From Palleronia sediminis (lineage in GTDB: Bacteria; Pseudomonadota; Alphaproteobacteria; Rhodobacterales; Rhodobacteraceae): 64,000 nt of DNA. The notes under the pieces were generated by a model, which was not told the origin of the DNA, made no database searches, and saw nothing but the letters and a program-made list of their open reading frames with translations. The translations under genes were made by a program, and so were the position numbers. The stretch spans positions 83,732-147,731 of the forward strand of contig NZ_SNAA01000007.1 in the NCBI RefSeq assembly GCF_004358695.1, in the 5' to 3' direction. Positions 19,171-28,710 of this stretch are shown in pieces (within the stretch, counting starts at the first letter, position 1; each line of letters opens with the position of its first letter).

Positions 19171-20414
19171 CAGTTGGTTCCCTGGTTCATGGCCGCGCCG
19201 CTCGTGACGGTCGTCCCCGCGGCCCGCGTCGGGGTGGCGGCAGAGTTCGTCGCGCCGGGGCCCGAGGTGTTCCGGCGCAGCTCGTTCAGCGGCAGGTAGG
19301 GCACGACCCCCTGGCCGCCCGCGCCGCCCTGTTCGTCGAGGATCACCTTGTCGACCCGGCCGAGCACCTCTTCCATGGTTTCGAGATAGAGGCGCTTGCG
19401 CGTCACCTCGGGGGCCTTTTCGTATTCGGCAAGGACCGCCGAGAAGCGCGACGCCTCACCCTGCGCCTCGTTCACGGTCTGGGCGCGATAGGCCTCGGCC
19501 TCTTCGAGGATCTGCGCGGCCTGACCGCGCGCGCCCGCCAGAACGCGGTTGGCATAGGCATCGGCCTGGCGGACGAGCCGCTCGCGCTCCTGCTCGGCGG
19601 CCTGCACGTCACGGAAGGCGTCGATGACCTCGGCGGGCGGGTCGGACTTGTCGAGGTTGAGACGCACGACGTTCACGCCCGAGTTGTAGCTGTCGAGCGT
19701 GTCCTGGATGATCTGTTGCGCGGCCAGCGCGATGGCGTCGCGGTCACGGTTCAGGATCGGGGCCAGTTCGGACTGGGCGACGACCTCGCGCATGGCGCTT
19801 TCGCTGACGGCGCGGATCGTCTCGACCGGCTCGGCGAGGTTGAACAGGAACTCGGCCGGATCGCTGATGTTCCAGACCAGTTCGAAGTCGATATCGACGA
19901 TGTTCTCGTCGGTGGTCAGCATCAGCCCGTCGCCGGCATTGGTGCCGCGCCCGACGCCCAGCGTCTCGGTCTGCTCTCGCGTGACCGGCAGCACCTCGTA
20001 GGACACGATGGGCCAGGGCGCGAAGTTCAGGCCGGGCTCGCCGGTGGCGTAGTAGTCACCGAGGAACAGCTCGACAGACTGCTCTTCGGGGCGGACGGTG
20101 TAGAAGCTGGCAAAAAGCCACAGCGCCAGCACCGCGACGCCGCCGATCACGAAGGTCGAGCGCCCGCCGAGGTTCGGCCCGCCGCCCGATCCGCCGCCCG
20201 GCCGATTGCCGCCGCCGCCCATCAGGACGCGCAGGCGTTCCTGGCTTTTCTGCACGATCTTGTCGATATCGGGCACCTGGGTGTCGCCGCCGGTGCCCGC
20301 GCCGGGCCGCCGCCGGCCGCCGAAATCGGGGCGGGTGGGGCCATCGTTGCCGCCGCCTGCGCCGTTATTGCCCCCGGAACCCCCGCCCCAGGGTCCGCCA
20401 TTGTTGCTCGCCAT
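19170..20414 (-). CDS. hflK: FtsH protease modulator HflK
   Basis: 414 residues. The first 80 residues are Gly/Asn-rich (GGPWGGGSGGNNGAGGG), then a membrane helix (about 90-105) and a band-7 domain (YTVRPEEQSVELFLGDY, GLNFAPWPI, coiled coil QVAEQERERLVRQ-like region). The glycine-rich head, cytoplasmic in HflK, is typical. It is first in the hflK-hflC-DUF2065 transcript; a 73-base gap separates it from the end of gor upstream. Confidence 0.95.
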   Translation of the reverse strand: MASNNGGPWGGGSGGNNGAGGGNDGPTRPDFGGRRRPGAGTGGDTQVPDIDKIVQKSQERLRVLMGGGGNRPGGGSGGGPNLGGRSTFVIGGVAVLALWLFASFYTVRPEEQSVELFLGDYYATGEPGLNFAPWPIVSYEVLPVTREQTETLGVGRGTNAGDGLMLTTDENIVDIDFELVWNISDPAEFLFNLAEPVETIRAVSESAMREVVAQSELAPILNRDRDAIALAAQQIIQDTLDSYNSGVNVVRLNLDKSDPPAEVIDAFRDVQAAEQERERLVRQADAYANRVLAGARGQAAQILEEAEAYRAQTVNEAQGEASRFSAVLAEYEKAPEVTRKRLYLETMEEVLGRVDKVILDEQGGAGGQGVVPYLPLNELRRNTSGPGATNSAATPTRAAGTTVTSGAAMNQGTN

Positions 20415-20487
20415 CTTTGGTGAGTCCCCTCGATGCTTTCAATAATCGTGCGTGTTGCGTTCAAAATGTGCGCGCGGGACGCGCAGT

Positions 20488-21972
20488 TCAACCCGAGCGT
20501 GACGGCGCGCTCATCGTCACGAGCTCTTCGGAGCTGGTCGGATGCACGGCGCAGGTCGCGTCGAGCTGTTGTTTCGTGAGCCCTGCCTTGACCGCGATGC
20601 CGACGAGCTGGATCATTTCGGCCGCCTCGGGCGCGACGATATGCGCGCCAAGGATGACCTGCGTTTCCTTGTCGACGACGAGCTTCATCAGGGTCCGGCC
20701 CGACCGTCCCGCGAAACTCTGCTTCATCGGGCGGAACGAGGTGCAATAGACGTCGATGCCGCCACGTTCCTGCGCCTGCTCCTCGGTCAGGCCGACGGTG
20801 CCCAGTTCGGGGCGGGTGAACACCGCCGAGGGGATGGTGTCGTAATCGACCGGAGTCTTTTCGCCCATGAAGACGGTGCGGGTGAACGCCATCGCCTCGC
20901 GGATCGCGACGGGGGTCAGCTCGACCCGGCCGGTCACGTCGCCGATGGCATAGACCGAGGGCACGGTGCTCTGGCTGTATTCGTCCACTACGATCTCGCC
21001 GCGGCGGCCAAGCTCCACCCCGATCTCCTCGAGCCCCATGTCCTTGGTCGAGGGCGCGCGCCCGGTCGCAAAGAGAACGTGATCGAACGTGTCCTCGCGC
21101 CCGTTGGTCGACTTGACCCAGACCGGGCAGCCCGCCTGGCGGGCGGTGTCGCTCTTGGGGTTGCCGCCCAGGTGGTCGTCGGGATGGGGGTTGAACTCGG
21201 CCGGCGTGCCCATGGCCGCGTCGGATCCCGCGCCGCGCGGCATGTGATCCTCGGCATCGGCGCGGTCCATCTCGACGATGGTCGTGCCGGTATGGATGTC
21301 GATGCCCTGCGCGCGCATCATCTCGGCGACGAGGCCGCGGCATTCCTCGTCGAACCCGTTGAGGATCTGGCCGCCGCGCAGATACATCGTCACGTCGACG
21401 CCCATGCCCGCCATCATGCAGGCGAATTCGCAGCCGATATAGCCGCCGCCGACGATCAGCATCCGGCGCGGCAATTCCTCGAGCAGGAACATGTCGTTCG
21501 ATACGAGCCCGAGCTCGGCATTGGCGAAAGGCGGCCGGACCGGGTGCCCGCCCACCGCGACGAGGATGTGTTTCGCGCTCTTGCGGGTGCCGTCGGCCAG
21601 CTCGATCTCGTGCGGGCCGGTCAGCCGGGCGCGCTGGTCGAACCGCTCGACCCCGAACTTGTCGAGCACGCTGCAATAGACCTGCTCCAGTCGGTCGAGC
21701 TCGACATGGAGCTGCTTGCGGAAGCTCGGCCAGTCGAAACTGCCGATGCCGGCATCCCAGCCATAGGCGCGGGCATCCTCGATCTGCTCGGGAAAGCCCG
21801 AGGCAAAGACCATCAGCTTTTTAGGGACGCAGCCGCGAATGACGCAGGTGCCGCCCATGCGCGACTCTTCGGCGAGTGCGACCCGGGCGCCCGCCTGGGA
21901 CGCGGTGCGCGCCGCGCGCACCCCGCCCGAGCCGCCGCCGATCACGAACAGGTCATAGTCGAAATCCGTCAT
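20488..21972 (-). CDS. gor: Glutathione-disulfide reductase
   Basis: 494 residues. FAD motif GGGSGGVRAAR near the N-terminus, redox-active disulfide GGTCVIRGCVPKK, NAD(P) motif IVGGGYIGCEFA, ATGRAPSTKDMGLEEIG, and the C-terminal His-Glu in CAVHPTSSEEL. It reduces glutathione disulfide with NADPH. The protein is about 40 residues longer than usual. The surplus is an extra hydrophilic loop at about 225-270, between the NADPH domain and the FATGR motif. ATG 21972 matches relatives. Confidence 0.93.
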   Translation of the reverse strand: MTDFDYDLFVIGGGSGGVRAARTASQAGARVALAEESRMGGTCVIRGCVPKKLMVFASGFPEQIEDARAYGWDAGIGSFDWPSFRKQLHVELDRLEQVYCSVLDKFGVERFDQRARLTGPHEIELADGTRKSAKHILVAVGGHPVRPPFANAELGLVSNDMFLLEELPRRMLIVGGGYIGCEFACMMAGMGVDVTMYLRGGQILNGFDEECRGLVAEMMRAQGIDIHTGTTIVEMDRADAEDHMPRGAGSDAAMGTPAEFNPHPDDHLGGNPKSDTARQAGCPVWVKSTNGREDTFDHVLFATGRAPSTKDMGLEEIGVELGRRGEIVVDEYSQSTVPSVYAIGDVTGRVELTPVAIREAMAFTRTVFMGEKTPVDYDTIPSAVFTRPELGTVGLTEEQAQERGGIDVYCTSFRPMKQSFAGRSGRTLMKLVVDKETQVILGAHIVAPEAAEMIQLVGIAVKAGLTKQQLDATCAVHPTSSEELVTMSAPSRSG

Positions 21973-22100
21973 GTCACCCCCGTCGAGAACGTCGCGGCCG
22001 GTATTCCATAGCCGCCGCAGGTTGGAAAGCGCCGCACCCCTGCCCGCCACGAAAACGGGCGCCGAAGCGCCCGTTCATTGCATCCCGTTGCAGCTTGGGG

Positions 22101-22316
22101 TCAGCCGCGGTGCTTGTCGTCCGGCGTGACGGCATCGGTGGCGTTGTCGACGGCGTTCTTGGCGTCGCCCTTGGCCTGCTGGCCCTTGCCCTCGACCTGG
22201 TCGGCCTTGCCTTCGCGCTTGAGGTCATCGTTGCCGACGGCCTTGCCGGCGGCTTCCTTGACCTTGCCGCCCATTTCCTTGCCCTTGCCCTGCGCCTTGT
22301 CGTCGTTCCCGCTCAT
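22101..22316 (-). CDS. CsbD family stress protein
   Basis: 71 residues, very rich in Lys, Gly, Asp and Ala. The pattern KGKEMGGKVKEAAGKAVGNDDLKREGKADQ is the CsbD-like fold of small, soluble general stress proteins. It stands alone between gor and pyrG with its own gap on both sides. Function in the cell is unknown; expression is usually induced by stress or entry to stationary phase. Confidence 0.9.
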   Translation of the reverse strand: MSGNDDKAQGKGKEMGGKVKEAAGKAVGNDDLKREGKADQVEGKGQQAKGDAKNAVDNATDAVTPDDKHRG

Positions 22317-22412
22317 GATGCGCTCCTTCTTCGTGGTTTCGCCCGTTCAACGCGGGCAACGGGGCCACGTTCCGCCGGCCGCGATCACATTCGCGCGGCC
22401 CGCCACGAGGGC

Positions 22413-24056
22413 TCAGACCAGACGGCTCATCTCCTTGGCGGCGCGGACGAAATCGGCAAAGAGCGGATGGGGGGCGAAGGGTTTGGATTTCAGCTCGGGG
22501 TGGAACTGCACGCCGATGAACCAGGGGTGGTCGCGGACCTCGACGATCTCGGGCAGGCGCCCGTCGGGCGACATGCCCGAGAAACACAGCCCGTGCGCCT
22601 CGAGCGCCTCGCGATACTTGATGTCCACCTCGTAGCGGTGGCGGTGGCGTTCCTCGATGCGGTGGGTGCCATAGACCTCGGCCACGCGCGATCCTTCGGT
22701 CAGCAGCGCGGTATAGGCGCCGAGCCGCATCGTGCCGCCCTTGTCGTCCAGCACGTCGCGCGCGATCTTCTGATTGTCCTTGATCCATTCGCGCAGGTGA
22801 AAGATCACCGGCTCGAACCGTTCCTCGCCCGCCTCGTGATCGAACTCCTGGCTGCCGGCGCGGGGCATGCCGGCGAGGTTGCGCGCGGCCTCGATCACGG
22901 CCATCTGCATCCCGAGGCAGATCCCAAGATAGGGCACCTTGCGTTCGCGGGCGAACCGCGCGGCGCTGATCTTGCCCTCGGTGCCGCGCTCTCCGAAGCC
23001 ACCGGGCACGAGGATGGCGTGGAACCCCTCGAGAACGCGCGCCGGATCCTCGGTCTCGAACCGCTCGGCATCGACCCATTCGATGCGCACGCGCACCCGG
23101 TTGGCCATGCCGCCATGGGTCAGCGCCTCGGCGATGGATTTATAGGCATCCTCGAGCTGGGTGTACTTGCCGACGATGGCCACCCGCACCTCGCCCTCGG
23201 GGTTGAAGATGCGGTCGGCCACGTCCTCCCAACGGGCGAGGTTGGGCTTGGGCGCGGGCGAGATCCCGAAGGCATCGAGAACCGCCTGGTCGAGCCCCTC
23301 GCGGTGATAGGCCAGCGGCGCCTCGTAGATCGACTTGAGGTCGTAGGCCGCGATCACGCTGTCGGGGCGCACGTTGCAGAACAGGGCGAGCTTTTCGCGT
23401 TCCTTCTCGGGGATCGGACGCTCCGAACGGCAGACCAGCACGTCGGGCGCGATCCCGATCGAGCGCAGCTCCTTGACCGAGTGCTGCGTGGGCTTGGTCT
23501 TGAGCTCGCCGCTGGCCGCGATCCAGGGCAAAAGCGTCAGATGCATGAAGATGCACTGCCCGCGCGGCCGTTCCTGCCCGAACTGGCGGATCGCCTCGAA
23601 AAACGGCAGCCCCTCGATATCGCCGACGGTGCCGCCGATCTCGCAGAGCATGAAATCGACCTCGTCGGCGCCGATGGTCAGGAAATCCTTGATCTCGTTG
23701 GTGACGTGCGGAATCACCTGGATCGTCTTGCCAAGGTAGTCGCCGCGCCGCTCCTTTTCGAGCACGCTGGAATAGATCCGCCCCGAACTGACCGAATCGG
23801 TGCTGCGCGCCGCGACCCCGGTGAACCGTTCGTAATGCCCGAGGTCGAGATCGGTCTCGGCCCCGTCATCGGTCACGAAAACCTCGCCATGCTCGAAGGG
23901 GCTCATCGTGCCGGGATCGACGTTGAGATAGGGGTCGAGCTTGCGCAGCCGGACCGAAAAGCCCCGCGCCTGCAACAGCGCGCCCAGCGCGGCCGAGGCG
24001 AGCCCCTTGCCCAGCGAAGAAACGACGCCACCGGTGATGAAGACATAGCGTGCCAT
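22413..24056 (-). CDS. pyrG: CTP synthase
   Basis: 547 residues. The amidoligase domain (1-270) shows [23 protein letters not shown], the P-loop, and [18 protein letters not shown]. The glutamine amidotransferase domain has the Cys nucleophile in [15 protein letters not shown] and the His-Glu pair near [10 protein letters not shown]. It makes CTP from UTP, ATP and glutamine. ATG 24056 ([10 protein letters not shown]) is the family start. secG lies upstream on the same strand with a 144-base gap. Confidence 0.97.
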   Translation of the reverse strand: MARYVFITGGVVSSLGKGLASAALGALLQARGFSVRLRKLDPYLNVDPGTMSPFEHGEVFVTDDGAETDLDLGHYERFTGVAARSTDSVSSGRIYSSVLEKERRGDYLGKTIQVIPHVTNEIKDFLTIGADEVDFMLCEIGGTVGDIEGLPFFEAIRQFGQERPRGQCIFMHLTLLPWIAASGELKTKPTQHSVKELRSIGIAPDVLVCRSERPIPEKEREKLALFCNVRPDSVIAAYDLKSIYEAPLAYHREGLDQAVLDAFGISPAPKPNLARWEDVADRIFNPEGEVRVAIVGKYTQLEDAYKSIAEALTHGGMANRVRVRIEWVDAERFETEDPARVLEGFHAILVPGGFGERGTEGKISAARFARERKVPYLGICLGMQMAVIEAARNLAGMPRAGSQEFDHEAGEERFEPVIFHLREWIKDNQKIARDVLDDKGGTMRLGAYTALLTEGSRVAEVYGTHRIEERHRHRYEVDIKYREALEAHGLCFSGMSPDGRLPEIVEVRDHPWFIGVQFHPELKSKPFAPHPLFADFVRAAKEMSRLV

Positions 24057-24200
24057 GGCCGGAACAGCCCCCCGTGCATGATATTCGGTTGGAGCCTGGA
24101 ACCGGCCCGGACGGGCGGCGATGCGCCTGCCCCACGGGACGCCACGGCTAGCCCATAAGCGGACCGCCCGCAACCGCGCGGGCGGCGCCCTGCCCTGTCG

Positions 24201-24581
24201 TCAGTCCGCCCGCGGCGGCGTCAGCGGCGCATCCGTCGCGGCCGGCGGCAGCAGGTCGCCGCCGAGATCGGGGATGGACGGCGATTGATCGCCTTCGGTT
24301 ATGGGGGCGCCCTCGAACCCCATCCGGTCAAGAACCGAAGTCCCGGCGCTGTTCTGCGCGGCGATGATTGTCAGCCAGATCGAGGTGCCGATAAAGGCGA
24401 TGGCCAGGATCCACGTCATCTTGCCCAGCGCGGTCGCGGCGCCGCGCGAGGACATGACACCGCCGCCGCCGCCCCCGCCGCTGCCCATTCCCAGGCCGCC
24501 GCCCTCGGACCGCTGGATCAGAACGACGCCGATCAGCGACAGCGCCAGCAGCAGGTGAATGACGAGAACGACGTTTTCCAT
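24201..24581 (-). CDS. secG: Preprotein translocase subunit SecG
   Basis: 126 residues. Two membrane helices (about 3-20 and 52-72) flank the conserved IQRSEGGGLGMG loop, here with an extra run of glycines. The C-terminal 50 residues are Pro/Asp-rich and probably disordered, common in alphaproteobacterial SecG. It is part of the SecYEG channel. It is divergent from purA. The secG-pyrG order is conserved in Rhodobacterales. Confidence 0.93.
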   Translation of the reverse strand: MENVVLVIHLLLALSLIGVVLIQRSEGGGLGMGSGGGGGGGVMSSRGAATALGKMTWILAIAFIGTSIWLTIIAAQNSAGTSVLDRMGFEGAPITEGDQSPSIPDLGGDLLPPAATDAPLTPPRAD

Positions 24582-24719
24582 GAGGGACAGGCCTTGGGTC
24601 GACTGCGGACGTTTGCCATGTAAAGACCGCCCGACCGCCCCGCAACCCCGCCCTTTTCCGGTTTCGCCCCGCGCGCCGAGTGGATAGAAGGCCTGTGGAT
24701 TTTGAAAGGGGGGCCGATC

Positions 24720-26012
<1,293 letters not shown>

Positions 26013-26021
26013 AACGGGTCC

Positions 26022-26231
26022 ATGACCTATCGTTCAAAACGCCGCTGGGCGCTGTTCATCCTGCTGATCGGGCTGCCCGTCTACATCGTCGTCGCCTCGA
26101 GCGTCGTGACATGGCTGGGCCGCCCGCCGATCCTGGTCGAGTTCGCGATCTACATGGCGCTCGGCGTGGTCTGGGCGCTGCCCTTCCGCACGATCTTTCG
26201 CGGCGTGGGCCAGGGCGACCCCGACGCCTGA
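26022..26231 (+). CDS. DUF2842 family small membrane protein
   Basis: 69 residues with two hydrophobic helices (about 9-27 and 38-55). The motif YRSKRRWALFILLIGLPVYI and the end of the second helix (ALPFRTIFRGVG) fit the alphaproteobacterial DUF2842 family. It starts 9 bases after purA and is probably co-transcribed. The function is unknown. Confidence 0.85.
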   Translation: MTYRSKRRWALFILLIGLPVYIVVASSVVTWLGRPPILVEFAIYMALGVVWALPFRTIFRGVGQGDPDA

Positions 26232-26238
26232 GCCCCGC

Positions 26239-27159
26239 TCAGAGCGCCAGCGTCGTCTCGCGCAGCCAAGCCATGAAGGCGCGCGGGTCGGACTGGCGCG
26301 CGGCGATCTCGGCAGGGGCGATGGCGCGGCCGATCCGCGGGGCCTGCGACCGGCCCAATGCGCGCACGACCTCGTGCAACAACAGACCCTGGCGCAGCAC
26401 CGGCGAGATCCGGTTGGCGATGTGATAGGCGCGCGAGTTCTGGCCCGGAAACAGGATCGGCACCACCGCCGCGCCGGATTGGCGGATCATCTTGGCGGTA
26501 AAGGGCGACCACGGCGCCTCGATCACCGGGCCGAACGCGGTTTCCGAGGTCGCGACCTGCCCCGAGGGGAACAGCACCACGCATCCGCCCGCCGCGAGAT
26601 GGGCCATGGCCCGGCGCCGCATGTCGAGGCTCTTGGCCAGCGCGTCGGCCTCGTGCGGGAACGGCACCGGGATCATGAAACGGTCGATCTCGGCCACGCC
26701 GGTCAGCAGCGACCGCGTCAGGATCTTGTAGTCGCCGCGCACCCGGCCCATCAGCTCGCCCAGCACCATTCCGTCGATCAGCCCGTGCGGATGGTTGGCG
26801 ACGATCACCAGCGGCCCGCGCGCGGGAATGCGCGCCAACATGGCCGGCGGCACGTCGAGCTCGATCCCCATCACCCCGAGCGCCTGCGTCCAGAACCGCT
26901 GCCCGTGCGGCACGCCCATCGCCTCGAACCGGCGGATCAGGCGCAACAGCCGCAGCTTGCCGGTGGCGGCCTCGATCGTCTTGATGACGGCGCGGTGCAG
27001 CGGATGCTCGAAGGTGTTGGCATAGCTCAGGCGCCGGCGGTCATAGGGCCGTTCGCCCACCGCGGTGATGCCGTCGCCCTGCGCGGCATGGCGGGCATGG
27101 CGGCGGACCGGAGAGGCGCGGCGGGGAACGATCGCGGCCGGGGTATCCTTGAGCGCCAC
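26239..27159 (-). CDS. 1-acyl-glycerol-3-phosphate acyltransferase-like (PlsC/OlsA-type) protein
   Basis: 306 residues. The acyltransferase core shows the block IVANHPHGLIDGMVLG (HX4D active-site motif) and VVLFPSGQVATSETAFGPVIEAPW, an FPEG-like acceptor motif. It acylates a glycerol phosphate or a related lysolipid; sub-family members also make ornithine lipids. Start is GTG 27159. It is 3 bases downstream of the HPr stop and co-oriented with the PTS genes, so it may be their last transcript member. Substrate is not certain. Confidence 0.85.
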   Translation of the reverse strand: MALKDTPAAIVPRRASPVRRHARHAAQGDGITAVGERPYDRRRLSYANTFEHPLHRAVIKTIEAATGKLRLLRLIRRFEAMGVPHGQRFWTQALGVMGIELDVPPAMLARIPARGPLVIVANHPHGLIDGMVLGELMGRVRGDYKILTRSLLTGVAEIDRFMIPVPFPHEADALAKSLDMRRRAMAHLAAGGCVVLFPSGQVATSETAFGPVIEAPWSPFTAKMIRQSGAAVVPILFPGQNSRAYHIANRISPVLRQGLLLHEVVRALGRSQAPRIGRAIAPAEIAARQSDPRAFMAWLRETTLAL

Positions 27160-27162
27160 GCG

Positions 27163-27432
27163 CTACATGTCCTCGCCGAAGCGGCTCGCGACGAGGGCCT
27201 CGATGGCGGCGGCCAGCGGCTCGGCCTCGGGTCCGGCGGTCTGCACCTCGATCACGGTGCCGAAATGGGCGGCGAGCATCAAAAGCCCCATGATGCTGTC
27301 GCCCGACGCACTCATCCCGTCGTGGAACACGTCGGCGGTGGCGTCATGGCTTTCGACCACCTCGACCAGACGGGCCGAGGCGCGGGCATGCAGCCCCTTT
27401 TCGTTGACGATCTTGAGGGAGCGGTTTGCCAT
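27163..27432 (-). CDS. ptsH: HPr family phosphocarrier protein (PTS-Ntr type)
   Basis: 89 residues. The active His is in NEKGLHARASARL and the regulatory Ser site, target of HprK, is in GDSIMGLLMLAA. In alphaproteobacteria, HPr relays phosphate from EI-Ntr to EIIA proteins and is used for regulation, not sugar import. Seven bases separate it from the EIIA gene upstream. The order chvI-chvG-hprK-EIIA-HPr is a hallmark of this group. Confidence 0.95.
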   Translation of the reverse strand: MANRSLKIVNEKGLHARASARLVEVVESHDATADVFHDGMSASGDSIMGLLMLAAHFGTVIEVQTAGPEAEPLAAAIEALVASRFGEDM

Positions 27433-27438
27433 GCCGCC

Positions 27439-27858
27439 TTACCCGCGGCCGCCGGCCAGCCTGAGCTCGGGTGCGGGCTTGGTCATGGTGTCGAGATACT
27501 TGCGCCCCGCCATCAGCCCCGCATGCACCGCGTCGGCGACGGGCAGGTGCCGCGACTTGGCCAGCTTGATGAGCATGGGCAGGTTCGCGCCATAGACGAT
27601 GCGGCGGTTGTCGGGATTGCAGGCGCGCAGCGACAGGTTCGAGGGCGATCCGCCGAACATGTCGGTCGCGACGATCACCCCGTCGCCCTCGTCGACCGCA
27701 TCGGCAGCGGCGCAGATTTCGGCCTGTTTGGCGGGGCGGTTGCATTCGGGTTCGATCGAGACGGCACGAATCCCGGCCTGACGCCCGACGACGTGTTCGA
27801 CCGCCGCGAGAAATTCGCGGGCCAGCCCCCCGTGGGCGACGATGACGATGCCGATCAA
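27439..27858 (-). CDS. PTS EIIA component of the mannose/fructose type (ManX-like)
   Basis: 139 residues. The EIIA-Man fold begins IGIVIVAHGGLAREF, with the phosphorylated His in AHGG, and continues with VIVATDMFGGSPSNLSL. No EIIB or EIIC permease gene is present, so it is a regulatory EIIA. The only fitting start is TTG 27858, preceded by AAGGAAA. It takes phosphate from HPr in the next gene. A 381-base gap separates it from hprK. Confidence 0.9.
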   Translation of the reverse strand: MIGIVIVAHGGLAREFLAAVEHVVGRQAGIRAVSIEPECNRPAKQAEICAAADAVDEGDGVIVATDMFGGSPSNLSLRACNPDNRRIVYGANLPMLIKLAKSRHLPVADAVHAGLMAGRKYLDTMTKPAPELRLAGGRG

Positions 27859-27909
27859 GGCCGTTTCCTTCACTGAGGGCGCCGACCTGCCCCAGGCGCC
27901 CGTTATGCT

Positions 27910-27922
27910 TGTCAAGTTGACA
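27910..27922 (-). promoter_or_regulatory. Perfect 13-base palindrome upstream of the EIIA gene
   Basis: TGTCAA-G-TTGACA lies 52 bases before the TTG start of the EIIA gene. Its minus-strand half gives a consensus -35 hexamer (TTGACA). No good -10 was seen 16-18 bases on, so it may be an operator, a promoter, or both. Confidence 0.35.
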
Positions 27923-28194
27923 CTCGCCCACCCGGTTCCGCAAGCCCCATCACGCCGATTTGCCCGCGTGTGCAAGCAACGCCTCGCCGAAGATGCTGCA
28001 AGGCGGCGAACGCGCGGGGCCATGGAAACCGCGTTGGAGCTTGGCCCGGCCGCGATCCGGCCTGCTGCGGCGCGGCATTGTGCATTTCGCGCGCATTTTC
28101 GTGCCTCGGGGCGAAACGGGGCCGGGTTGAGGGGTCGCCGCGCCTGCGGCGTCTGGTCGCGGGGGGTGGCGAGACCGGGGTAGAGGGCGGGGGG

Positions 28195-28224
28195 AACGAT
28201 CGCGGGGCCGTTCCCGCGATTGTT
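28195..28224. terminator. Hairpin just past the hprK stop
   Basis: AACGATCGCGGG and CCCGCGATTGTT pair over 12 positions with one G-T wobble (plus strand) around GCCGTT. No T run follows on the minus strand. It could end or protect the 3' end of the chvI-chvG-hprK message. Confidence 0.4.
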
Positions 28225-28239
28225 GCCCGCTTTGGGGCC

Positions 28240-28710
28240 TCATACGTCGCGCGGCAGGCCCGCCCTCAGGATCTGGACCACCGGCCCGACAAGGGCGCGC
28301 CAGTCGCGCCCCGCGATCATGGGCACCGCGCAATTCAGGATCGACCACGTCGCGGGTGGCGGCAGGCGCTCGGGCGCGTCGCGGGACAGGTCGACGGCCA
28401 GCAGCACTTCGGCCGATGATGCGGGCTCGGCCCCGAGCAGCCCGATCCCGCGCGCCTCGATCAGCCCAGCGATGGACGGGGGCGCCGTGGCGATCAGCCC
28501 GCCCCCCGCGAGGCGCAGGATCGTGCGGTCGTCCGAGACGAGGCGGATGTCGGATGCGACCATCGCCGCGAGCGAGAGGGACGATTTGCCGCAGCCCGAC
28601 GGCCCCAGGATCACCGCGGCACCGCACGGCCCGGCAATCGTCGTGGCGTGAACGACCGTCTCGCCATATCCCGGCGCGGCGGGCGACGGCTCCGCGCCCT
28701 GCCCGCTCAG
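28240..28710 (-). CDS. hprK: HPr kinase/phosphorylase, short alphaproteobacterial type
   Basis: Walker A is clear (ILGPSGCGKSSLSL), followed by the family blocks VSDDRTI and EARGIGLLG. Short HprK proteins of 140-160 residues lack the N-terminal domain of the Gram-positive enzyme. The conserved VHATTIAGPCG strand lies before the first GTG (28614), so that GTG is too late as a start. The frame is open upstream but offers no ATG, GTG or TTG. A CTG at 28710 overlaps the chvG stop (CTGA) with GGA nine bases upstream, giving 156 residues. The true start is unsettled. It phosphorylates a Ser of HPr. Confidence 0.8.
   Translation of the reverse strand: MSGQGAEPSPAAPGYGETVVHATTIAGPCGAAVILGPSGCGKSSLSLAAMVASDIRLVSDDRTILRLAGGGLIATAPPSIAGLIEARGIGLLGAEPASSAEVLLAVDLSRDAPERLPPPATWSILNCAVPMIAGRDWRALVGPVVQILRAGLPRDV

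Larger units (their letters stand above)
27859..28239. other. 381-base intergenic stretch between EIIA gene and hprK
   Basis: No credible gene. It holds the palindrome TGTCAAGTTGACA at 27910-27922, the only AT-rich part of the stretch, which would suit a promoter or operator for the EIIA-HPr genes, and a hairpin at 28195-28224 near the hprK stop. Confidence 0.5.

Noticed and set aside
27842-28183. 113-codon plus-strand open frame in the EIIA-hprK gap
   Set aside because: Overlaps the EIIA start, has no domain, and fits non-coding composition.
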